Assembly (NCBI GenBank): GCA_030838305.1
Contig: JAUTWY010000531.1
Coordinates: 1 to 5,277, forward strand
DNA: 5,277 bases
From: Acidobacteriaceae bacterium
Lineage (GTDB): Bacteria > Acidobacteriota > Terriglobia > Terriglobales > Acidobacteriaceae
Direction: 5' to 3'
In this document: one piece after another, positions 1-5,119 of the stretch
Position numbering within the stretch: position 1 is the first letter of the stretch
Layout: the number at the start of each line of letters is the position of its first letter
Position numbers and translations under genes: made by a program
Notes under the pieces: generated by a model
Told to the model about the DNA's origin: nothing
Databases searched by the model: none
The model's input: only the letters and a program-made list of their open reading frames with translations

Positions 1-184
1 TGAAGTCGGGATCTGCCAAGCGGACTTTTTCTACACCCAAGCCCGATCCGGTGCGAACCCAATCATGCGCGTAACTGGTGTTTGCTAACAGAGAGCAGAA
101 GAAGAGTATCAGGAAGCTCAGCGCGATTAAGAGCCGCGCGCCAGTGGGGACAAAGTGCGGAAATGTTCTACGTCTATCTATCAT
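1..184 (-). CDS. tolB: TolB, Tol-Pal system beta-propeller protein, N-terminal part only
   Basis: Reading the minus strand from the ATG at 184 gives 61 open codons running off the left edge of the window. Residues 1-16 are basic and polar (MIDRRRTF...), residues 17-35 are strongly hydrophobic (LLIALSFLILFFCSLL), and a signal peptidase I site is likely after NTSYA, so this is an exported protein. The mature part starts HDWVRTGSGLGVEKVRLADPDF, matching the conserved beginning of TolB (W-[IV]-[RK]-T-G, then RLA-x-P-x-F). TolB is a periplasmic protein with a C-terminal beta-propeller that binds Pal and TolA; the propeller lies outside the window. Its place downstream of tolQ, tolR and a tolA-like gene on the same strand supports the call. 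The frame is also open upstream to an ATG at 259, but that extension would put extra polar sequence before the signal peptide, so 184 is preferred. No strong Shine-Dalgarno is visible. Confidence 0.88.
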   Translation of the reverse strand, partial: MIDRRRTFPHFVPTGARLLIALSFLILFFCSLLANTSYAHDWVRTGSGLGVEKVRLADPDF

Positions 185-236
185 CCGGTTGGAGCCATTA
201 CGCAAACCTGTGCAAAGGGATTCGGTGTATGACAGT

Positions 237-265
237 ATCGTAGGCCGATAAGTTCTCATTAGCAA
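237..265 (-). promoter_or_regulatory. Candidate promoter for tolB
   Basis: On the minus strand TTGCTA (265-260) is separated by exactly 17 bp from TACGAT (242-237); each hexamer matches the sigma-70 consensus at 4 of 6 positions. Transcription would start near 230, giving a leader of about 46 bases before the tolB ATG. It lies in the 212-base gap between the tolA-like gene and tolB, where a separate start would make sense. This rests on pattern matching alone. The rest of the gap (185-396) shows no convincing gene or terminator. Confidence 0.28.
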
Positions 266-396
266 GACACGATTCATCATAATCGGAATCTGTAACTCAA
301 AGAATAATCAGGTTGATGCTCAGGTGAATGTCCTATTGGGCGGACTCTGGGATCACGCTGTATGGACGCTGCGCGCGAACCTCAAGTGTCACAATT

Positions 397-1185
397 TTAT
401 TTTTTGCTGTAATCGAACCAATATTCTACTGAGATCTTGCTGCCGCCGTAGTCCGGAGGCAGCGGGCCGAAAGTGTCGATGCGCTGCAACGCGCGCGTCG
501 CCGAAACATCAAGCGAAGGCACACCGCTGGACTGCTCAACCCGCACGTTGTAGGGATGTCCGTCACGCGCCACGTCAAAGGTGATGTATACCCGCTGGGC
601 GCTGGTGATCCGCGGATCGACTTCGTACTTCAACCAGTTCTCCGAGACTTTTCGCTGCACGATCTGGACATACCAGCCATACTTTGTGCCAAAGTCACCG
701 CCACTTCCCGTGACGCCAAACCCGCCCTTCGCGCCCCCAGCATTAAAACTGCCGTAAGGTCCGCTCACCGGCCCGCCTTCGCCGAAGGCAACTTGATTGG
801 TTTCTTCCTGGGGCGCGGGCTTCGGTTTGTCCTTGGTTGGGGTTGGGAGTTTCTTGGGTTTCGTTTTAGAATTCTTGCCCGGGATTTCGATCGCGTCGGG
901 CTCTTTCTCCTCAATCTTGGGTTGAGATTTAGTTACGCCTTTCGATTCGTTCGCCAGAACGTTCTCGGTTTTCGCAGCCGTCGAGGGCAATGGAACAGAA
1001 CTCACCATGGAGACCCCGATGGCGGAGCCTCCGCCGCCGGCTCCCCAACTGTCGCCCCGAGGTCCCGTGAAAAAGACGGAGTACACGAGAATGATGGCTG
1101 TAACCGCGAAGTGGAAGCCGGCCGACCAGGCCAGCGCGCGGGGCCAACTGTCGTGTTCGAAAAATATCTCAGCGTTTTGAGCCAT
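397..1185 (-). CDS. tolA: TolA/TonB-family energy transducer with C-terminal TonB-like domain
   Basis: This 262-residue protein should couple the TolQ-TolR motor in the inner membrane to partners in the periplasm and outer membrane. A short cytoplasmic N-terminus precedes one membrane segment at about residues 18-39, which contains S21-x3-H25, the Ser/His spacing conserved in TonB and TolA membrane anchors. A Gly-rich stretch follows (48-57), then a Lys/Pro-rich linker (about 86-125; KPKKLPTPTKDKPKPAP), a second Gly-rich stretch (135-166), and a TonB/TolA C-terminal domain from about 170 (GWYVQIVQRKVSENWLK) to the end, with the typical VxRDGxxxxVxVxxSSG pattern and a closing aromatic strand. 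It is much shorter than E. coli TolA and lacks that protein's long helical domain. The start overlaps the end of tolR by 17 bases, implying coupled translation. Neighbours tolQ, tolR and tolB favour a TolA role; by sequence alone 'TonB family protein' would be equally fair. Confidence 0.85.
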   Translation of the reverse strand: MAQNAEIFFEHDSWPRALAWSAGFHFAVTAIILVYSVFFTGPRGDSWGAGGGGSAIGVSMVSSVPLPSTAAKTENVLANESKGVTKSQPKIEEKEPDAIEIPGKNSKTKPKKLPTPTKDKPKPAPQEETNQVAFGEGGPVSGPYGSFNAGGAKGGFGVTGSGGDFGTKYGWYVQIVQRKVSENWLKYEVDPRITSAQRVYITFDVARDGHPYNVRVEQSSGVPSLDVSATRALQRIDTFGPLPPDYGGSKISVEYWFDYSKK

Positions 1186-1597
1186 TTTGATCCAAAGGCT
1201 GAGTGACGATGCTCACATTGGTAATTCCCGACTGCTTCACCGCGTCCATGACGGTGGCGAAGGCGCCGAAAGGGACGTTCTCATCAGCGCGGACGAAGAT
1301 GAACTGGTTGCGCGGATCGCGAACCCTTTGACGGATGCTGGCAGCGATTTGATTGATATTGATGGCGTCGTTGCCGAGGAACACCCGCTGATCTTTGTTA
1401 ATGGTGATGACGATCCGCTCTTCGCTGATTTCTTTGACGGTGCGGGTTTTGGGAACGCTAACCTCTATCCCCGACTGCAGAACAGGCGCGGTCACCATAA
1501 AGATGATGAGCAGGACGAGCACGACGTCGACCAGAGGAGTGATGTTGATATCGGCCAGCGCAGTTTGGGTGCGGCCGTTGGAGGCGGTGAAGGCCAT
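1169..1597 (-). CDS. tolR: TolR/ExbD-family biopolymer transport protein
   Basis: At 142 residues this has the length of E. coli TolR. The protein has a short cytoplasmic tail, one membrane segment at about 22-42 and a periplasmic domain. The hallmark ADINITPLVDVVLVLLIIFM spans residues 15-34. D24 in it corresponds to the proton-carrying Asp of the family (D23 in E. coli TolR). The periplasmic half shows the usual ExbD/TolR pattern (ERIVITINKDQRVFLG, then a region with VRAD and a helix before VSIVTQP). With TolQ it forms the channel that turns proton flow into movement of TolA. The ATG shares its first base with the last base of the tolQ stop (TGATG), and a GTGAGG Shine-Dalgarno lies inside the tolQ end about 5 bases upstream, so translation is probably coupled. 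TolR and ExbD cannot be fully separated by sequence; the tolB neighbour decides for TolR. Confidence 0.93.
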   Translation of the reverse strand: MAFTASNGRTQTALADINITPLVDVVLVLLIIFMVTAPVLQSGIEVSVPKTRTVKEISEERIVITINKDQRVFLGNDAININQIAASIRQRVRDPRNQFIFVRADENVPFGAFATVMDAVKQSGITNVSIVTQPLDQNGSKR

Positions 1598-2307
1598 CAG
1601 CGCCTCACTTCAGCGGCAGCTTGCGGCTGCATGCCGTCAATGGCATTCAGGACTTCAAGGGCAAAATCGTCGCCGCGGGCGGCGAACACGCGAATCGAGT
1701 TGCCGATAAGGTTGTAGGCGATCACGGCAGGAATAGCAGCGGCAAGTCCCGCCGCAGTAGTAATGAGGGCCTCGGAAATTCCCGGAGCAACGGCGCGCAG
1801 GGTTGCGCCGCCGGCCGTGCCCAGGCCATGAAAGGCGTCGATGATGCCCCACACGGTACCGAACAGGCCGATGAAGGGAGTGACGGCAGCCGTAATCGCG
1901 AGCCACGGAACGTTGCGTTCGAGGCGCGTGATTTCTTCCGAAACTCCAATCTGCATGCCGCGCTGCACTGCAGTAAGGCTGCGAAGCGCGGCCGAGGGGG
2001 TGGAAAGTTGGCGCTTGTATTCCGAAAAGCCACCTTCGAATACTCCCACCAGCGGGCTCGGACGGAACTGATCCGCGACGGTTGCGATGTCCTGCAAGCG
2101 CTGCGCTTTGCGAAATGCCCGCAGAAAGCGTCCGCTCTGCAAGCGGGCACGGCGAAGGAGGCTCCATTTGGTGAGAATGATTGCCCAGGAGATGAGGCTG
2201 AAGGCGAGCAAAGTGACCAGCACGAACTTGGCGACCGCGCCGGTGCTGGAAACAAGATCCAGTATTTCGCCGCCTACGAACAGTGCAAACACGGAGGAAA
2301 GTTGCAT
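1597..2307 (-). CDS. tolQ: TolQ/ExbB-family proton channel protein
   Basis: This 236-residue inner-membrane protein is the scaffold of the Tol motor. Three membrane segments are visible: about 25-46 (FVLVTLLAFSLISWAIIL), 136-158 (with the conserved TPFIGLFGTVWGI) and 177-199 (EALITTAAGLAAAIPAVIAY). T151 in GLFGT and T184 in EALITT match the channel-lining Thr145 and Thr178 of E. coli TolQ. A long cytoplasmic loop (about 47-134) carries the usual EITRLERN pattern before segment two. It is the first gene of the minus-strand cluster and its TGA overlaps the tolR ATG by one base. An AAGGA sequence lies 13 bases before the ATG, longer than ideal spacing. The N-terminus aligns by eye with TolQ proteins, so the start looks right. 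Order Q-R-A-B is the standard tol layout, favouring TolQ over ExbB. Confidence 0.93.
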   Translation of the reverse strand: MQLSSVFALFVGGEILDLVSSTGAVAKFVLVTLLAFSLISWAIILTKWSLLRRARLQSGRFLRAFRKAQRLQDIATVADQFRPSPLVGVFEGGFSEYKRQLSTPSAALRSLTAVQRGMQIGVSEEITRLERNVPWLAITAAVTPFIGLFGTVWGIIDAFHGLGTAGGATLRAVAPGISEALITTAAGLAAAIPAVIAYNLIGNSIRVFAARGDDFALEVLNAIDGMQPQAAAEVRR

Positions 2308-2333
2308 CAGTTTAGAGATTTCCTTTTTTTTGG

Positions 2334-2339
2334 ATTATA
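2334..2339 (-). promoter_or_regulatory. Candidate -10 box of the tolQRA promoter
   Basis: A perfect TATAAT is read on the minus strand 26 bases before the tolQ ATG. The hexamer 17 bp upstream of it (CGGAAT) is a poor -35, so either another factor helps or this is a weak promoter. Transcription would start near 2327, leaving about 20 bases of leader that include a run of eight A residues followed by AAGGA. Its position at the head of a tight gene cluster makes it plausible. Confidence 0.42.
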
Positions 2340-2425
2340 GATGATGAAAGCCGAAGATTCCGGGACGTATCTGAAACATAACGTACAGAAACCCGTGATC
2401 CTCTTCAGCCGGCTCGCTGTTCGGG

Positions 2426-2454
2426 TGGACAAACCTAATTTTGTCCGCTATACC
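2426..2454 (+). promoter_or_regulatory. Candidate sigma-70-type promoter of the PRC-barrel gene
   Basis: TGGACA (2426-2431, 5 of 6 matches to TTGACA) and TATACC (2449-2454, 4 of 6 to TATAAT) are separated by exactly 17 bp. Transcription would start near 2461, giving a leader of roughly 63 bases before the ATG at 2524. The location in a divergent intergenic region facing a gene with a strong ribosome binding site supports it. Confidence 0.5.
2427..2446. promoter_or_regulatory. Perfect inverted repeat, possible operator
   Basis: GGACAAA and TTTGTCC are exact reverse complements separated by six bases (CCTAAT). One more C-G pair and a wobble pair extend the arms on either side. The site overlaps the proposed -35 element and fills most of the spacer towards the -10 box, where a bound repressor would block RNA polymerase. 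No following T-run exists, so it is not a terminator. I do not recognise it as the site of a known regulator. Confidence 0.45.
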
Positions 2455-2510
2455 TCGCACGCCAGAGTGGCATCCAAAAGCTGCGGGATGAAATTCACCG
2501 AGACCCGGCG

Positions 2511-2520
2511 GGAGGAGGAA
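2511..2520 (+). promoter_or_regulatory. Strong Shine-Dalgarno fixing the PRC-barrel start
   Basis: GGAGGAGGAA lies immediately before the ATG at 2524, with five bases between the core AGGAGG (2513-2518) and the start codon. The frame stays open upstream to ATGs at 2488 and 2341, but neither has a comparable ribosome binding site. Confidence 0.8.
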
Positions 2521-2523
2521 CGT

Positions 2524-3168
2524 ATGGCGCAGTGTGGAATATTACGAGACTATCGCTTCACCAACGCCGCGGAGGATATTCGCGGCTCCAAGGTGTCCGG
2601 CTTGAACGACGAGAGACTGGGCAAGATCGACGACGTGATTTTCGATCACGCCAGCGGGTCGATTCGCTACGTGGTGGTCGATACCGGCGGCTGGCTGTCG
2701 AGCAAGAAATTTATTGTTCCGGCCGAGCGGCTGCGGTGTTCGTCAGGGCACAAAGACGACTTTGCCGTCAATCTGGACAAAACTCAGGTGGAGTCCTTTC
2801 CGCCTTACAATGAAAAGGACCTGGAATCGGATCAGCAATGGGCGGACTATGAAGGAAAATATCGGTCGAAGTGGGAGGCCAAGCCAGTGATGCACCGCGC
2901 CGAGACCGATCGCAACATCACTCCGACAACGCAGCAGATGCCGGGAAATTCGCCATCGGCTCGCGCGGCGGGATCGATTGTGGAGAATACGGATACCGGG
3001 GCATTGGAACAGGGCGGCTTCGCTGCGAGCACCGGTACGGTCGAAATCAGCCAGAGCGCGATGGGAATTGGGCCGCGCTGGGATACGTTCCAGAACCGCC
3101 TGCGCGAACGCCGCAAAGAAGTGATCGACACGGGATCCACGCAACCTGACTACCGCAAGGCAAGCTAA
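2524..3168 (+). CDS. PRC-barrel domain protein with disordered C-terminal tail
   Basis: This 214-residue soluble protein has no signal peptide or membrane segment. Residues about 16-72 form a PRC-barrel: DIRGSKVSGLNDERLGKIDD, then VIFDHASGSIRYVVVDTGG and a strand ending FIVPAERLR. This is the usual pattern of a small beta-barrel that begins with 'G-x-x-V-x-x-x-x-x-x-x-G-x-I-x-D'. PRC-barrels occur in the photosynthetic reaction centre H subunit, in RimM and in many stand-alone stress-related proteins of unknown role. A conserved-looking segment (about 90-120, with DLESDQQWADYEGKY) links to a Gln/Ser/Gly/Thr-rich tail that is probably unstructured, and the end is charged (RLRERRKEV). The start is set by the strong ribosome binding site. 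It appears to be a single-gene unit between its own promoter candidate and a terminator. Its exact function cannot be told from sequence; an envelope or general stress role is only a guess. Confidence 0.85.
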   Translation: MAQCGILRDYRFTNAAEDIRGSKVSGLNDERLGKIDDVIFDHASGSIRYVVVDTGGWLSSKKFIVPAERLRCSSGHKDDFAVNLDKTQVESFPPYNEKDLESDQQWADYEGKYRSKWEAKPVMHRAETDRNITPTTQQMPGNSPSARAAGSIVENTDTGALEQGGFAASTGTVEISQSAMGIGPRWDTFQNRLRERRKEVIDTGSTQPDYRKAS

Positions 3169-3194
3169 TTTGACTTGGCACTTGCGTCGCATGC

Positions 3195-3220
3195 AGCCAC
3201 GGCTTCGGTCGTGGCTTTTT
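3195..3220 (+). terminator. Rho-independent terminator after the PRC-barrel gene
   Basis: AGCCACGGC and GTCGTGGCT pair over nine positions, with one G-U, around a TTCG loop. This gives a cUUCGg tetraloop, one of the most stable known, and the T-run 3216-3220 (then ATT) follows directly. It lies 26 bases past the stop codon and separates the PRC-barrel unit from recN. There is no matching A-run upstream, so it should work mainly in the plus direction. Confidence 0.9.
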
Positions 3221-3240
3221 ATTCATGAGTCTCGGCCAGA

Positions 3241-3254
3241 TCGTGTCAACACGA
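3241..3254. promoter_or_regulatory. Short inverted repeat upstream of recN, possible operator
   Basis: TCGTGT and ACACGA are exact reverse complements around a two-base centre (CA). The site lies about 25 bases upstream of the proposed recN -10 box, a sensible place for a regulator. recN is controlled by LexA in many bacteria, but this sequence does not match the LexA boxes I know from E. coli (CTGT-N8-ACAG) or Firmicutes (GAAC-N4-GTTC), so no regulator is named. Confidence 0.25.
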
Positions 3255-3277
3255 GGCCAATCGTTTGTCTGTTTTCA

Positions 3278-3286
3278 TGTTATGCT
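3278..3286 (+). promoter_or_regulatory. Candidate extended -10 promoter of recN
   Basis: TGT followed by TATGCT fits an extended -10 element (TGn then TATnnT). No good -35 lies 16-18 bp upstream, which is tolerated with extended -10 promoters. The transcript would begin near 3293, downstream of the in-frame ATG at 3282 but about 34 bases ahead of the GTG at 3327, which agrees with that GTG as the start. Confidence 0.33.
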
Positions 3287-3326
3287 GCGCAAAACCTCGA
3301 AACCTTTTTACGGATCGGACTGGCCC

Positions 3327-5090
3327 GTGCTGGTTGAGCTGCGATTAGAGAATTATGCGGTCATCGACAATGCGGCGGTGGAATTCGCTTCCGGTCTGAA
3401 CCTTCTGACTGGCGAAACAGGCGCCGGGAAATCCATTCTGATCGACGCCCTCGCGCTCCTGCTGGGCGATAAAGCTTCCAGTGAAGTGATTCGTAGCGGT
3501 GCGGAGCGCGCGGTTGTGTCCGCTGTTTTCGAGAGCGAGGGCGAGGCCCAGGATGCCATCGAGAAGGTACTAGAGAAGAATGGGCTCGACGAATCGGAAG
3601 ACGGTTCCCTGATTGTCCGCCGCGAAATTGCGCCCGGCGGGAAAGGCCGGGTATTTGTGAACAATCAGGCGGCAACGGTTGCCGTGCTGCGGCAGCTGGC
3701 TCTGCATCTGGCAACGATCCACGCACAAAACGAATCGATTCTGGCCTTCGATGCCGCGGCTCGATTGGCCTTGCTCGATGGATTTGCCGAAAGCGAAACC
3801 GCAACGGTGGCCTCGGGATTCGAAGCATGGAAGGAAATTCGCGCACGCATCGAAGGCCTGGAACGCGGGGAGCAAGACCGGTTGCGGCTGGTCGATCTGT
3901 GGATATTTCAGAAAAAGGAAATTGAAGAAGCCAAACTCCAGGCGGGCGAGGATGAGCGATTAGAAACGAAGAAGCGCGTCCTGGCGAATGCGGAGAAGAT
4001 TTACAACGCCGCCATGCACGCTTTCGATCTTCTCTACGAGGGCGATGCTTCCACATCTTCATCTCTGCGAGCGGCGCAAAAACAAATTGAGGAGCTGGCC
4101 CGATACGAGCCGAAGTTCCAGGAAGCCTTGGCTGCGCTGGAAACGGCGCGGATCAGCGTGGAGGATGTTGGGGCAACGGTGCGCGACTATGCAGGCGGGA
4201 TCCATGCTTCGCCGGAACATCTGGCGGAAGTCGAAGACCGTCTGGCGGCACTCGACCGGCTCAAGCGCAAATATGGTCCAGGGCTGGAAGATGTGATCGC
4301 CTTCGGGGCTGACGTGGCGCGCAAACTTTCTGAGATCGAGAACAAAGATGAAATTTTGCGCGAGCTCCGCTCCGACCTGAACCGGGCATCCGCGGAATAT
4401 TTGCGGACGGCGCGGTTACTTTCTAAGAAACGTCAGGATGCAGCCCACAAGCTGGAGAAGCTGGTCGAGTCCGAGATCAACGATCTGGCGATGAAGTCCG
4501 CGTTCCGCATTGAGATTACGACGTCGGAAGCAGAAGAAAACTGGTCGGTCACCGGGATCGATCAAGTGCTGTACATGATTACCACAAATCCCGGTGAGCC
4601 CATGCGGCAGTTGGAACATATTGCATCGGGCGGAGAGCTGTCACGGGTCATGTTGGCCTTGAAAGTAAGCGTGGAGGCGGGCATCAAAAACCGCGTCGCG
4701 CGGGCAAACGCTTCAGCAAGCTCAGGACAAGCTTTGCCAGCGAAGGCCAGTACCACGCGCCAAGCCCGCGGCACGGCCCAACGAACCATGGTTTTCGACG
4801 AAATCGATACCGGCATCGGGGGGCGGGCAGCAGAATCCGTTGGCAAGAAGCTAAAGTCGCTGGCGCGGTCAAACCAAGTCCTGTGCGTAACCCACCTCCC
4901 GCAAATCGCGACTTTTGCCGATCATCACTATGTGATCGAAAAAAGGGAGCGCAACGGGCGCACCCGAACCGGCATTCGACTCGTCGTGGGCGAAGAGCGC
5001 ACCGAGGAAGTGGCCCGCATGTTAAGCGGCGCGAAGTTGACCGATACGTCGCGCAAGCACGCGGAGCAGATGATCAAAGCCAACGGGTAG
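3327..5090 (+). CDS. recN: DNA repair protein RecN (SMC-like ATPase)
   Basis: RecN is a cytoplasmic SMC-family ATPase acting early in double-strand break repair by recombination. From the GTG at 3327 the protein has 587 residues (E. coli RecN about 553). It opens MLVELRLENYAVID, the classic RecN start. The Walker A motif GETGAGKS is at 29-36. The Q-loop region is IHAQNE with Q134, where better-known RecN proteins read HGQ. A helical coiled-coil arm runs from about 175 to 390, the ABC signature ASGGELSR is at 433-440, Walker B MVFDEIDTGIGG at 488-499 and the switch His is H523 in VTHLPQIA. The end (RTEEVARMLSGAKLT...HAEQMI) is typical. Between signature and Walker B there are 47 residues, against about 16 in E. 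coli; part of this extra stretch is encoded by a repeat-like sequence. ATGs at 3225 and 3282 are in frame but add residues foreign to the family. A weak GGA lies seven bases before the GTG. Confidence 0.95.
   Translation: MLVELRLENYAVIDNAAVEFASGLNLLTGETGAGKSILIDALALLLGDKASSEVIRSGAERAVVSAVFESEGEAQDAIEKVLEKNGLDESEDGSLIVRREIAPGGKGRVFVNNQAATVAVLRQLALHLATIHAQNESILAFDAAARLALLDGFAESETATVASGFEAWKEIRARIEGLERGEQDRLRLVDLWIFQKKEIEEAKLQAGEDERLETKKRVLANAEKIYNAAMHAFDLLYEGDASTSSSLRAAQKQIEELARYEPKFQEALAALETARISVEDVGATVRDYAGGIHASPEHLAEVEDRLAALDRLKRKYGPGLEDVIAFGADVARKLSEIENKDEILRELRSDLNRASAEYLRTARLLSKKRQDAAHKLEKLVESEINDLAMKSAFRIEITTSEAEENWSVTGIDQVLYMITTNPGEPMRQLEHIASGGELSRVMLALKVSVEAGIKNRVARANASASSGQALPAKASTTRQARGTAQRTMVFDEIDTGIGGRAAESVGKKLKSLARSNQVLCVTHLPQIATFADHHYVIEKRERNGRTRTGIRLVVGEERTEEVARMLSGAKLTDTSRKHAEQMIKANG
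4711..4745. repeat. Degenerate TTCGACAAGCTCAGG-type palindromic repeat inside recN
   Basis: The sequence CTTCAGCAAGCTCAGGACAA resembles the dispersed repeat commonly seen as CTTCGACAAGCTCAGGACAG in many environmental bacterial genomes. It forms an imperfect hairpin: CTTC and GCAAGCT on the left pair with AGCTTTGC and GAAG on the right around CAGGACA. On the minus strand it reads ACPELAEA, close to the ACPELVEG peptide that is a familiar by-product of this repeat. In the recN frame it codes ASASSGQALPAK (residues 462-473), a low-complexity segment within the extra loop between the ABC signature and Walker B. Family assignment is from memory of the consensus. Confidence 0.55.
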
Positions 5091-5109
5091 CGGGTATAGT
5101 TGGGTAGCG
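5085..5109. repeat. Direct repeat GGGTAGCG across the recN stop
   Basis: GGGTAGCG occurs at 5085-5092, where it includes the recN TAG stop, and again at 5102-5109, with a further GGGTA between them at 5092-5096. The unit is too short to assign to an element. A TATAGT at 5095-5100 could be a -10 box for the next gene, though no good -35 precedes it. Confidence 0.3.
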
Positions 5110-5119
5110 AAGTGTGCTT

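Noticed and set aside
185..259. tolB extended upstream to the ATG at 259
   Set aside because: It would place 25 polar residues ahead of an already complete signal peptide starting at 184.
266..295. Small inverted repeats in the tolA-tolB gap (CGATT-CATCAT-AATCG)
   Set aside because: Arms of five A/T-rich bases without a T-run are expected by chance; no terminator or operator can be supported.
324..584. Plus-strand frame of 86 codons partly in the tolA-tolB gap
   Set aside because: More than half overlaps the end of the tolA-like gene in antisense, there is no ribosome binding site, and the composition (Cys/Arg-rich) is not protein-like.
556..2340. Long plus-strand open frames opposite the tol genes (556-1206, 1187-1717, 1621-2340)
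   Set aside because: They lie antisense to well-recognised tolA, tolR and tolQ, their translations are Arg/Gly-rich without family features, and such open frames are common opposite GC-rich genes.
2341..2523. N-terminal extension of the PRC-barrel gene to ATG 2341 or 2488
   Set aside because: The extension has no ribosome binding site, contains the promoter and palindrome, and precedes a much better start with GGAGGAGGAA at 2524.
3225..3326. recN starting at ATG 3225 or 3282
   Set aside because: ATG 3225 follows directly on the terminator, and the added residues (such as CFHVMLRKTSKPFYG) do not belong to the RecN family; the GTG at 3327 gives the standard beginning.
3361..4062. Minus-strand open frame of 233 codons inside recN
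   Set aside because: It is Arg/Pro-rich, has no family features, and lies opposite a confidently assigned gene.
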